A stretch of 64,000 bases of DNA from an uncultured Muribaculaceae bacterium (GTDB lineage Bacteria > Bacteroidota > Bacteroidia > Bacteroidales > Muribaculaceae), in assembly GCA_934667475.1 (NCBI GenBank), contig CAKUMB010000001.1, positions 186,001 through 250,000 of the forward strand, written 5' to 3'. Under the pieces are notes generated by a model that saw only the letters and a program-made list of their open reading frames with translations, was not told the origin of the DNA and did no database searches. A program made the translations under genes and the position numbers. Positions 33,945 to 42,656 of the stretch are shown piece after piece. Position 1 is the first letter of the stretch. Each line of letters opens with the position of its first letter.

Positions 33945-36308
33945 ATGAAAAATAAGATGAGCTTACGATTGATTGCGGCGCTTGCCGCAGTTCCGGTGGC
34001 AGCGGCCGCGATGGCCGCTGGCTACCACGGCCTGGTGGTTGACGCCGACGGCGCTCCGCTGCCCGGAGCCGCTGTGCAGTGGGCCGGCACCAATGTGGGC
34101 ACCGTCACCGATTCGGTGGGCCGCTTTAGTCTGCATCCTGTGAAGGGCCGCAGCCTGCTGGTGGCGCGCTTTGTGGGGCTTGAACCCGACACCGTGGATG
34201 TGGCCAATGCAGACGGTGACATAAAAATAGTGCTTGGCCACGATGCTGCCGAGCTGAGCGAGGTGGTGGTGCATGGCATGGACCGCGGCAACTTTATAAA
34301 GGCTAACGCCCTTAGCAAGACCGAAAACATTTCGTTTGCCGGGCTCACCAAGCTGGCGTGCTGCACCGTGGCCGAGTCGTTTGAAAACTCGGCTTCGGTG
34401 ACGGTGGGCTACAGCGACGCCATATCGGGTGCGCGACAAATTAAGATGCTGGGACTTGCAGGCCCCTACACCCAGATTCTGGATGAAAGCCGCCCTGTGA
34501 TGCGCGGTCTTGGCGCCCCCTATGCCATGACCTACACTCCGGGCATGTGGCTCAAGTCGATACAGGTGTCAAAGGGCGTGTCGAGTGTGTCGGCAGGACA
34601 CGATGCCATTGCCGGCCAGATTAATCTGGAATACCGCAAGCCCACCGACGAGGAGCGGCTGTTTGCCAACGTGTATTTCGACGACATGATGCGCCCCGAG
34701 GTGAACCTCTCGGCGGCCATTCCACTCACTGCCGACAAGCGGCTGTCGACCATAGTGCTGGCCAATGGCGCGCTCGACACCGGGTGGCGGGGCATGAAGG
34801 CGATGGACCGCAATCACGACGGATTCCGCGACCAGCCCGACACCCGCATGCTGAATGTGGCCAACCGCTGGCTGTATATGACTCGCAGCGGTGTGCAAAT
34901 GCGCTGGGGCTGGCGCGCCACGGCCGACCGCCGCATAGGCGGCAGCGTGCACTTCAATGGCACCGATGCCATGCGCCAGGCCATGGCCACCGACTGGCAG
35001 AGCGGGGCCGTATACGGCTCGCGCATCGACAACCGCGCCGCAAACGCCTACTTCAAGATTGCAGTGCCTGTGGGTGCGGGAGTCTATGACCCCGACGCCA
35101 AAAGTGAGCGCCGCTCGAGTCTGGCCGCGGTGGTCGACTACGACCACTTCGGCGAGCACGCCTATTTCGGCCTCAACTCCTATGGCGGCAACGAAAACGA
35201 TGTAACGGCCAGCGTGATGCTCAACAGCTACTTCGATCTGCACTCGTCGCTCATGGTGGGCGCGCAGGCACGCCTTGCCCACTACGGCGAGGATGTGGTC
35301 AACTCCACACCATGGCAGCAGGCCACACCGATTGCCCTGCTCGGTCTTGGCCGCGACGAGCGCGAGGCCGGAGCTTATGCCGAATACACCTACGATCTCA
35401 AAGACCGCCTGACCGCAGTGGCAGGCCTGCGTGCAGACTATAACGACCTGCACCGCCGCTGGCTGGTGACTCCGCGCGCCCACATCAAGTGGGCCATTAC
35501 TCCCACCACAGCCTTGCGCGCCTCGGCAGGACTCGGCTACCGCACGGCCAACGTGATTGCCGACAACATAGGCATGCTCACCACAGGCCGCCGCATAGTG
35601 GTTGACGGCTCCGAGGCCACAGGCGAGGCATTCAGGCAAATCAACACGCTCGAGCGATCGCTTACCGCCGGAGCCAGCCTCACGCAGCGCTTTAAGCTGG
35701 GCAGCGACCCGGGTGCGAGTGTAAGCCTCGATTATTTCCGCACACGGTTCTACAACTCGGTGGTAGTCGACCAGGAGTGGAGCGCCGATGTGATAAACAT
35801 CTACAGCACCCGCGGCCGCGCCACCACCGACAATGTGCAGCTCGACTTCAACTGGACTCCCGTGCAGCGCTTCGATGTGCTGGCCACATTCCGCTACACC
35901 GCCAGCCGCATGACTCTGCGCCGCCCCGACGGCACCGCCGCGCGTGTGGAGCGGCCGCTGATGAGCAAGTTCAAGGGTCTCTTGAACCTGTCGTATGCCA
36001 CCAAGTTCCGCCTATGGGTGTTCGACGCCACCGTGCAGGTCAACGGCCCGCAGCGCATACCATCGGCTACTGGCAGCCTTGCCGACTCGCACCACTCGCC
36101 GGCCTACGCCATGCTGTTTGCGCAGGTGACGCATAAAATTGGCAAGGCCGATGTGTATGCCGGCTGCGAAAACATAGCCGACTACCGCCAGCCCAATCCC
36201 ATTGTTGAGGCCTCCAACCCCTTCAGCACCGCATTCAATTCAATGAATGTGTGGGGACCGCTGATGGGCCGCAAATTCTATGTGGGAGTGCGGTTTAATT
36301 TATATTGA
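33945..36308 (+). CDS. TonB-dependent outer-membrane receptor, probably for a metal
   Basis: A 787-residue protein: signal peptide (about 1-26), a carboxypeptidase-regulatory-like domain (about 27-105, GYHGLVVDADGAPLPGAAV), a TonB plug (about 115-235, with a Cys-Cys pair in KLACCTVAESFE) and a 22-strand barrel to the C-terminal FYVGVRFNLY. Proteins of this shape import scarce ligands using ExbB/ExbD/TonB energy. The next gene encodes a heavy-metal-associated domain protein, and together with the Cys pair this suggests a transition metal, perhaps copper. There are no SusD or glycan genes nearby. Confidence 0.88.
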   Translation: MKNKMSLRLIAALAAVPVAAAAMAAGYHGLVVDADGAPLPGAAVQWAGTNVGTVTDSVGRFSLHPVKGRSLLVARFVGLEPDTVDVANADGDIKIVLGHDAAELSEVVVHGMDRGNFIKANALSKTENISFAGLTKLACCTVAESFENSASVTVGYSDAISGARQIKMLGLAGPYTQILDESRPVMRGLGAPYAMTYTPGMWLKSIQVSKGVSSVSAGHDAIAGQINLEYRKPTDEERLFANVYFDDMMRPEVNLSAAIPLTADKRLSTIVLANGALDTGWRGMKAMDRNHDGFRDQPDTRMLNVANRWLYMTRSGVQMRWGWRATADRRIGGSVHFNGTDAMRQAMATDWQSGAVYGSRIDNRAANAYFKIAVPVGAGVYDPDAKSERRSSLAAVVDYDHFGEHAYFGLNSYGGNENDVTASVMLNSYFDLHSSLMVGAQARLAHYGEDVVNSTPWQQATPIALLGLGRDEREAGAYAEYTYDLKDRLTAVAGLRADYNDLHRRWLVTPRAHIKWAITPTTALRASAGLGYRTANVIADNIGMLTTGRRIVVDGSEATGEAFRQINTLERSLTAGASLTQRFKLGSDPGASVSLDYFRTRFYNSVVVDQEWSADVINIYSTRGRATTDNVQLDFNWTPVQRFDVLATFRYTASRMTLRRPDGTAARVERPLMSKFKGLLNLSYATKFRLWVFDATVQVNGPQRIPSATGSLADSHHSPAYAMLFAQVTHKIGKADVYAGCENIADYRQPNPIVEASNPFSTAFNSMNVWGPLMGRKFYVGVRFNLY

Positions 36309-36396
36309 AAATCACTAAATAAGCAAAACTAAGGGCCGTGGATGCGGTGCATTACCGTGCAAATGGCTACTTTTGGACAAACAAAAAAACGCAATT

Positions 36397-36888
36397 ATGA
36401 AGAAGTTACTATCAATTCTTATGGCTGCCGCGCTTGTGGCACTGGCAGCACAGGCCAAGGACAAGGCCAACGTCACCACCACAGTGTTCAACGCCGACGT
36501 CACATGCAACAGCTGTGCCGACAAAATCATGAACAATGTGCCCTCGCTGGGCAAGGGCGTGAAAGACGTGAAGGTGGATGTGGACAAGAAAACCGTGACA
36601 GTGACCTACGACGCTGCAAAAAACAGTCCCGCCAACATTGTAAAGGGGCTGGCCTCGCTCAGCGTGGCCGCCAGCGAGGCCAATGCGGCAGCTGCCTCAC
36701 CTGCCGGCCAGCAGCGGTGTGCCAAGATTAAAGCCGGCGGTTGCTGCAAGCGTGCCAGCGAGGCCAAGACGCCCGACTGCTGCAAGGCCAAGCCCGCAGC
36801 CTCAACCCGCACCGAGTGCAGCGAGGCCCAGCCTGAATGCAAGGTGGCCAGCCCGGCCGCCGCATCGGGCAGCTGCCACAGTAAGTGA
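36397..36888 (+). CDS. Exported HMA-domain protein with Cys-rich tail
   Basis: The start is the ATG at 36397 (163 residues), which begins a signal peptide (KKLLSILMAAALVALAAQA); an in-frame ATG at 36373 adds eight residues. A heavy-metal-associated domain occupies about 28-95 with the metal motif C37-N-S-C40. After an Ala-rich linker, residues about 105-163 carry eight more cysteines, including two CC pairs (GGCCKR, PDCCKA) and CHSK at the end. This is a periplasmic or surface metal-binding protein. It lies 88 bp after the TonB-dependent receptor, on the same strand. Confidence 0.85.
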   Translation: MKKLLSILMAAALVALAAQAKDKANVTTTVFNADVTCNSCADKIMNNVPSLGKGVKDVKVDVDKKTVTVTYDAAKNSPANIVKGLASLSVAASEANAAAASPAGQQRCAKIKAGGCCKRASEAKTPDCCKAKPAASTRTECSEAQPECKVASPAAASGSCHSK

Positions 36889-36917
36889 TATAGACTTGGA
36901 AATTAAAAAGAAGCAGA

Positions 36918-36963
36918 GGCGGGGAGCTCCATAGGCTGATGGTGCTCCCCGCCGCTGTTTTTA
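36918..36963. terminator. Bidirectional terminator between the HMA gene and the acyltransferase remnant
   Basis: A perfect 10-bp stem, GGCGGGGAGC (36918-36927) with 36944-36953, followed on the + strand by GCTGTTTTTATTTT and preceded by an A-rich stretch that gives T on the minus strand. It serves both convergent genes. Confidence 0.75.
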
Positions 36964-37965
36964 TTTTGCCCGGCTCACCAGCCTGGCGCACTTCTGCGCA
37001 AGCATAATGCCCACTGAGCAGAAAATCAGGCTGACAACAGAGAATGCCAGATTCAGCCACACGCCATCGTCCATAACGCTGACGCTGATGTGCATCACGT
37101 ATACCATAATCCCCTTGACGAAGGTGAACGACATCAAGTGGAATCCGCAAATGTAGAGTGTGTTGCGTGAAATGAACCTCAGGGCCCGTAGGCAAATGGA
37201 TGGCAATGCCGATTCAGCCCAAGTGCATATCCACATGGTGGCGTAGGTGCCGCAGATTCCGCCCGCTAAAAACGGCAAATAGTGGTTGTAGAAGTTTTTG
37301 TGCATATTGATGCGCCCGTTGAAGTGGGCCACGGCAATTGTGGCCGCGACGCACAAAATGGCCACTGCTGTGTTTCTGAACCTAATGCCGGCAAGGCGCG
37401 ACTCGTGCCCTAACGAATAGAAAACAAGTGCCACCATGGCTGTGCCAAGGCTGAAAGGGAGCGTGACTGGATTGTACTGGCTGTTGGCAAACCCCAAAAG
37501 GGCAATCGCGGCTGTGATGCATATGCGTGTTGTGCGCGATTTGTTGTGGCAAAGGGCCTAGTAGCCAATTTCCACCACAAACAGGCACATCAAAAACCAC
37601 AGGGGCACGTCGTGCAGCATCATGGGCCCATTGCCAAGCAGTGCCGCTTTAAGTGGCATCAACGGGCTCACAGCTCCATCGTGCCCGCTGCCCACATGGC
37701 GTGCCACAAACAGCCAAAACAGGTATGTGACGAGGTTGATGGCAAAGTACGGCACCATGAGCCTATGGAACCGCTGCCTGATGAAACTGCGCTTCTGCTG
37801 ATGCCTTGCGAAACTGAACAGATAACCCGAAATGAAGAAGAACAGGGGCATGTGAAACACATAAATCCAGTCTTGCAAGGGCTTCCACAGCATTGTGTGG
37901 GCGTAAATCACCAGAAATATGCCCAATGCCTTTGCACCGTCGATCGAATCAATTCTTTGCTGCAT
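36961..37965 (-). pseudogene. Acyltransferase-3 family membrane protein split by an in-frame TAG
   Basis: The frame from 37965 to 36961 would encode 334 residues of an acyltransferase 3 (OafA/NodX-like) protein with about ten membrane helices. It starts MQQRIDSIDGAKALGIFLVIYAHT, with the family's conserved His. The codon at 37558-37560 is TAG, following FLMCLFVVEIGY and preceding ALCHNKSRTT; the frame continues unbroken to SRNTLYICGFHLMSF and the end. The codon probably was TGG. The gene starts 17 bp inside the 3' end of the phosphoethanolamine transferase. Such enzymes acylate surface sugars, so loss would alter a polysaccharide or lipid A. Confidence 0.8.
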
Positions 37966-39502
37966 GGCCTGTGGTGGTTAGGAGAAACACGTCGTCGCTC
38001 GGGTCGGCCCATTGTGTGGTGATGTCGCCAGCGTCAATTATCGAGTGGAACAGAAACGAGGAGTTGTAGGGCTTGCCGCGGTTGGCCCGCAGGGCAGCGG
38101 CCTTGCTGGGGTGGCGCGCCAGATACTTGTTGCTCATCCATATCCAGCAGCCCGGGTAGTGCAGCGGCGGGGCGTCTTGCCCGTGGCCGAATATGCCGTT
38201 TTCGCCAAGGTTTTCGCCGTGGTCCGACAGATATATCACAATGGCGTTGAGGCCGCGCAGGCGGTTGCGCACCTCATTCCAGAAGTAGTCGGAATACAGC
38301 ACCGAATTGTCGTAGGAGTTGATGAACTCCTCGCGGCTGTTGGCGCTGAGCACACGGCTCTTCAACTCGGGCTTCCAGCGGGCGAACTGCCGCGGATAGT
38401 GGGAGTTGTACCACCAGTGCGACCCTATGGTGTGCAATATCAGCAGCTGCCGCTTGTGGCCTTGCCTGAGTTGCGCGTCGAGCACGGGCAGCACGTCGCC
38501 GTCGAGCCACTGGTCGAATATGTAGAGCGACTTGCCGCTGTTCACGTAGACCAGCGTGTCGGCCTCCTTCATGAAGTAGGTGAACGTCTTTATGTTTTCC
38601 TGGTTGGCAATCCACGCGGTGTGGTAGCCGGCCTTCTTGAAAATGTCGATAAACGACCGCTCGTCATACATGCGGTCGATGTGGTCGTGGTCGGCGCGGG
38701 TGAGTATGTAGGGCACGCTCTTGTGCGTGAAGCCGAACTCAGAGTAGATGTTGCGCATCGACACCACATTGCTCTCGCGGCACAGCAGCGGGGTGGTGGG
38801 GCGCTGGTAGCCGTTGATTTGCATGTTGGCGGCCCGCAGCGTTTCGCCTATTATAAGCACCACGGTCATTGAGTCGCTGCCGCAGGCAGCCTTGCCGCTG
38901 AATGCCGGCCGCGACTCTGAGGCGGTTTCGTGCTCCACCAGATAGGTGCACACCGATGCCCCGAGGTTGAACGGCAGCCGCGCCATCACTGGCCGCTGCA
39001 GGGCACTGATGCCGGTGAATGCCAGCAGCAGGGCCGCCGGCAGCGCGGTGTGCAGCCACCAGGGGTCGAACTTCACCCGCTTGCACCTTATCCATGCGGC
39101 CCACACTGCCAGAGCCAGTGCTGCAAGCATGGCCACTATCAGCTGCCACGTGACCACGTCGAGGCTGGTGCGCATGTCGTTGACAATGGCGAGGTCGATG
39201 GCCATGGGTGTGAGCGACACGCCGCTGGTGTAGCGGAAATAGGCCGCCGCCGCACATAGTGTGGTGAGGATGGGAAAGCAGATGGCAAACACTATGCGGC
39301 TCGCACTCAGCAGCCACAGCAGGGCAAACGAGGCCGCGGCCACCGTGCCCCACTGCAGGGCTTGTATCAGCAGGTCGCCGGCCGACTTAAACGGGGCGTC
39401 GCTGAAATCGGCCAGGGTGAAGCACAGGGCGTAGCACAGTGTGATTGCCGCCACAAACGGCAGCGGGCGCAGCAGCGGCTTGAGTGATGATGGCAGTTTC
39501 AT
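37949..39502 (-). CDS. EptA-like phosphoethanolamine transferase
   Basis: Start at the ATG at 39502 (517 residues; an upstream in-frame ATG at 39544 is less likely). Five N-terminal membrane helices (about 10-180) precede a periplasmic sulfatase-fold domain. The nucleophile is T221 in LIIGETLRAANM, the GETxR signature of phosphoethanolamine transferases, with YLSDHGENLGE (about 425-435) and GHGQDAPPLHYPG supplying the zinc ligands. It would transfer phosphoethanolamine from phosphatidylethanolamine to lipid A or another glycolipid. The overlapping downstream acyltransferase frame and upstream PorZ suggest envelope modification. Acceptor is not readable from sequence. Confidence 0.88.
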   Translation of the reverse strand: MKLPSSLKPLLRPLPFVAAITLCYALCFTLADFSDAPFKSAGDLLIQALQWGTVAAASFALLWLLSASRIVFAICFPILTTLCAAAAYFRYTSGVSLTPMAIDLAIVNDMRTSLDVVTWQLIVAMLAALALAVWAAWIRCKRVKFDPWWLHTALPAALLLAFTGISALQRPVMARLPFNLGASVCTYLVEHETASESRPAFSGKAACGSDSMTVVLIIGETLRAANMQINGYQRPTTPLLCRESNVVSMRNIYSEFGFTHKSVPYILTRADHDHIDRMYDERSFIDIFKKAGYHTAWIANQENIKTFTYFMKEADTLVYVNSGKSLYIFDQWLDGDVLPVLDAQLRQGHKRQLLILHTIGSHWWYNSHYPRQFARWKPELKSRVLSANSREEFINSYDNSVLYSDYFWNEVRNRLRGLNAIVIYLSDHGENLGENGIFGHGQDAPPLHYPGCWIWMSNKYLARHPSKAAALRANRGKPYNSSFLFHSIIDAGDITTQWADPSDDVFLLTTTGHAAKN

Positions 39503-39535
39503 TAGCTTTTGTATGTGGGGTGGATTAATAATTAT

Positions 39536-39573
39536 CAAAGGCAAGCGGCGCGCAATGCATCCGCTTGCCTTTG
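39536..39573 (-). terminator. Perfect 13-bp hairpin after porZ
   Basis: CAAAGGCAAGCGG (39536-39548) pairs exactly with 39561-39573. It lies between the end of porZ and the eptA-like start, with no clear T run on the minus strand. Confidence 0.55.
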
Positions 39574-39610
39574 TGTGATTGGTTGCTCGCTGTTGGTGTC
39601 GTGGGCCGCG

Positions 39611-41956
39611 TCAGCGAATCACCATAATTTTGGTCACGGCCGAGTTGCTGCCTTCGGTCTCGCTTTGGCTTGCAAACACGAAGTACACGCCCGTCTTCAC
39701 GCGTGCGCCGCTTTCGTTGCAGCCGTCCCAGGTGGCCATGCCGCCGTTCGACTTGAGCTGCTTCACCACATTGCCTGCGGGGTCGGTGATTTTCACCAGC
39801 GAGTTGTCCATAAGGCCCTTGATGGTGATGAGGCCGGTGAAGTCGGGACGCACGGGATTGGGGTAGGCGTATACGCTGCTATAGTCGCTCTCGGCGGGAG
39901 TGGAGTCGCTGAAGTACTCAAAAAATCCGTTGTCGGTAATCACATACACCGAGTTGTTGTTGGGGTTGCAGCACACGCCATATATGGTGTTCGACGTGAG
40001 GTAGCTGTTCGATGTGGTGAACTGCTTGATGATTTCCGAGCCGTCGGCGCTCACAAGGAACAGGCCCGATGAGTTGGTGCCAATCCACTTGCGGTTAGAG
40101 CCGTCAACGGCGATGCTGTTCACCTGAATTCCGTCGAGCAGGTAGTCGGCGAGGTTGGTGCCGTCGTTGCGCGGCACCTTGATGTGGTTGATGCGGAAGT
40201 TTTGCGAGTAGGCGTCTTTGGGGTCAAACGACACCACGCCCTCGGTGCTGCCCATCCACACCTTGCCGTTCAGGTCTTCCACAAGGCTGGTCACGTAGCC
40301 CCACTGGAACGTTTTGCCGTCCTGGTCGGTGAATTGGCTGTAGCTTGCGCTCTTTATGCTCGATGACGGGTTGCCGCCGTCGTTGAAAAACACTATTGGC
40401 TTCTGGTAGTCGCCGCAAGAGTATATTTTGTCGTCGGTCTTGCTCATGGCCAGCAGCCGGCCGCGCTTGTTGCTCTGGATGTTGGCGATGCTTGGCGTTA
40501 TCCAGTCGCTCTTGGTCACGCTTTCGGCCATGCGTTTGCTCTTGGGCAGAGCCATGATTTGGTAGCTGCCTGCGTGCACCACCCACAGTGTGCCGGCCCG
40601 GTCAATCGCGGGAATGGAGTGACAGTAATATTGGATGTTGTTCTCCATGGGGCTGTTGGTCCAGTTGTAGGCGTTAACTATAGTGCCGCCCTGCACCTTA
40701 AGTACGCCGAACCACCACGAGCCCATGTAGTAGGTGCTGGCATCATCGGGGTCGGGGGTAACCCAGTAGGTGCCCGTGCCATTGGAGGTGGAGTTACGCC
40801 CGGGAGCCAGAGAGGTCCAGTTGCCTGTGGGCGTCACATCGGTCCAGGTGCTGCCATCGTAGGTGTTGATGGCCATGGGTATGTACTGGTCGCTAAAGAA
40901 GTGGTTGGTGCCCGTTGAACTCACATACAGCTTGTTGTCAAGCTTGTTGAACGTCATGTTGAACGGAATGTTCATCGATAGGCCCGAGGGCTTGAAGTAT
41001 TCGCCCGACACACCGTTGTCAATCAGGTGCAGGCCCTTGCTGCCCAGCGCCCACCACTTGCCTTCGGTGGCACTGCTCATGATGTCTTTTGATGGGTTTC
41101 TCACCTGGGTGGCGTTGTCGCCGTTGGCGTCAAAGGTGTAGTAGAAATCCTTGCTGGGACCAAAGTTGGCTATGATGCCGCTGGGCGTGCGCTGCACGCT
41201 GGTTGGCGCTGCTTCGGCTATGAGATTGGCTGTGAGCTGAATGCCGCCTTTTTCATCAAAGCTGAAGTTATACATTGTGAGGTAGCCCGTGGTGAACAGG
41301 AAGCGATTGTCGCCTACCGGGAATATTTTGCCGTTGGTGTCAAACTGAATCGACCTGAAGTAGTCGATGCGGTCATACGACCCGTTTACGTCGCCGTAAT
41401 ACAGGTAGCTGCCGCTGCTCAGCATCAGCTGGTTGCCCACCACGGCCACCGAGGCTATCGACTGGTTGTAGATGTGCGACTCCTTGACCTCAAACTTCTT
41501 GTCGTTGATTACCAAATAGCCGAATTTGGTGGCCACATATGCCACGTCGGCCGTGAAAGAGACGTCGTTTATCGTCTTGTCGGTGGTCATCAGGGCGTCT
41601 TTCACGTCGGGCATGTTCACCACCTTGCCGCTGGCGGTGATCACGTCGATGTTGCAGTCGTCATACACCACCATCAGATATTTCTTGTAGGAGTTGTAGT
41701 ATATCTGGCTTATGATGGCGTCGTTAAGGTAGTTGCGGCGGTTAAGCGACTCGTTTTCCTGCGTTTGCTTGTCGTAGCAAAACAGGTTGTTGCTCACCAG
41801 ATAATACACCTTGTCGCCAGTGTCGATAATGTTTTGCGCTTTCTGCCCCGAAAACACCGAGTGCATCTTCCAGTCGCCCACGCCAAACTGAGCGTGCACG
41901 CTGGCCGCCGCGCAAGGCAGCATCAAGGCCAGCAGCAATAGTAGTCTTTTTATCAT
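39611..41956 (-). CDS. porZ: PorZ-like type IX secretion accessory protein
   Basis: A 781-residue secreted protein: signal peptide (MIKRLLLLLALMLPCAAASVHA), then two beta-propeller regions (about 30-360 and 370-660) with units such as DLNGKVWMGSTEGV and DGSNRKWIGTNSSGLFLVS. The last about 85 residues form a type IX-type C-terminal domain (VYAYPNPVRPDFTG, GVYFVFASQS, KIMVIR). This architecture is that of PorZ, a surface component of the type IX attachment complex, in Porphyromonas linked to anionic LPS. Homologues are widespread in Bacteroidales, so it alone does not prove an active secretion system. A hairpin follows. Confidence 0.82.
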   Translation of the reverse strand: MIKRLLLLLALMLPCAAASVHAQFGVGDWKMHSVFSGQKAQNIIDTGDKVYYLVSNNLFCYDKQTQENESLNRRNYLNDAIISQIYYNSYKKYLMVVYDDCNIDVITASGKVVNMPDVKDALMTTDKTINDVSFTADVAYVATKFGYLVINDKKFEVKESHIYNQSIASVAVVGNQLMLSSGSYLYYGDVNGSYDRIDYFRSIQFDTNGKIFPVGDNRFLFTTGYLTMYNFSFDEKGGIQLTANLIAEAAPTSVQRTPSGIIANFGPSKDFYYTFDANGDNATQVRNPSKDIMSSATEGKWWALGSKGLHLIDNGVSGEYFKPSGLSMNIPFNMTFNKLDNKLYVSSTGTNHFFSDQYIPMAINTYDGSTWTDVTPTGNWTSLAPGRNSTSNGTGTYWVTPDPDDASTYYMGSWWFGVLKVQGGTIVNAYNWTNSPMENNIQYYCHSIPAIDRAGTLWVVHAGSYQIMALPKSKRMAESVTKSDWITPSIANIQSNKRGRLLAMSKTDDKIYSCGDYQKPIVFFNDGGNPSSSIKSASYSQFTDQDGKTFQWGYVTSLVEDLNGKVWMGSTEGVVSFDPKDAYSQNFRINHIKVPRNDGTNLADYLLDGIQVNSIAVDGSNRKWIGTNSSGLFLVSADGSEIIKQFTTSNSYLTSNTIYGVCCNPNNNSVYVITDNGFFEYFSDSTPAESDYSSVYAYPNPVRPDFTGLITIKGLMDNSLVKITDPAGNVVKQLKSNGGMATWDGCNESGARVKTGVYFVFASQSETEGSNSAVTKIMVIR

Positions 41957-42060
41957 GATTGGTAGCTGTTTTTTTGATTATACTTAGTTAAAATATGTGT
42001 GGCCGTTGAGTGCCGGCATATATTCTCTTAACGCATCAACGCCCGTAAAATTGTGTGGCG

Positions 42061-42519
42061 CTAATATTTAAGCTGCGCAGTGGCGTTGCGCCCCTGCGCA
42101 TTGGTGAAGGCGAATGTGCACCACTGCCCCGTGAGCTCGCTCTCGTAGCGCACGTGCAGCCGGCGTCCCTGCGGCAGGCAGTCGAGTGTGGCTGTGGCGT
42201 GCAGAGGCAGCGGCTCGGCTGATGAGTGTATGCCCTGCTTCTCTACCACGGTCATCTTGTCGTCGACTATGGTGGCCACCACAAAAGCGGTGCCGCCTTC
42301 GGCCAGCGGAAGCCCCTGGCGCAGCAGCTCCACATTGCCGCCCGGCAGAGCCGCAAGGGTTACGGTGGCAATGTCGGGGTCGGCACACGGCCTTGCGGGC
42401 CTGAACTGTGCAATGCCTGTCACGGCCGGCGTGTGCGGCTTGTCGCCAAACAGCAGCCCAAGCAGAGCCATGGCCACAAGCAGAGCCAGCGCATAAAATT
42501 CTACCGAGTTAATGTCCAT
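42061..42519 (-). CDS. Small protein with N-terminal membrane anchor
   Basis: A 152-residue protein I do not recognise. One N-terminal hydrophobic helix (about 7-24, FYALALLVAMALLGLLFG) is followed by a mainly beta, soluble domain with one Cys pair (C46 near the start and C114/C133 later). It has no catalytic motif I can name. TAATTTTG on the minus strand (42534-42527) is a -7-like box only 8 bp before the ATG, which would make the message almost leaderless. It lies upstream of porZ on the same strand, 104 bp apart. Confidence 0.6.
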   Translation of the reverse strand: MDINSVEFYALALLVAMALLGLLFGDKPHTPAVTGIAQFRPARPCADPDIATVTLAALPGGNVELLRQGLPLAEGGTAFVVATIVDDKMTVVEKQGIHSSAEPLPLHATATLDCLPQGRRLHVRYESELTGQWCTFAFTNAQGRNATAQLKY

Positions 42520-42570
42520 TAATTGCCAAAATTAAATGATTTCTTCAATAGCCGCAACACAGCGGGCCAA

Positions 42571-42630
42571 AAAAATCGGCGGGCGGGCACCGCATGGGCT
42601 TTGGTTAAAGCCGTGGGTGCCGCGCCCGCC
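42571..42630 (-). terminator. Terminator of lysS
   Basis: A long imperfect hairpin (42579-42600 with 42604-42630, GCGGGC and GGCTTT paired to AAAGCC and GCCCGC), followed on the minus strand by six T (42571-42576). Confidence 0.7.
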
Positions 42631-42656
42631 GTGTGTGGCTTGTGTGGGCCGTGCCG

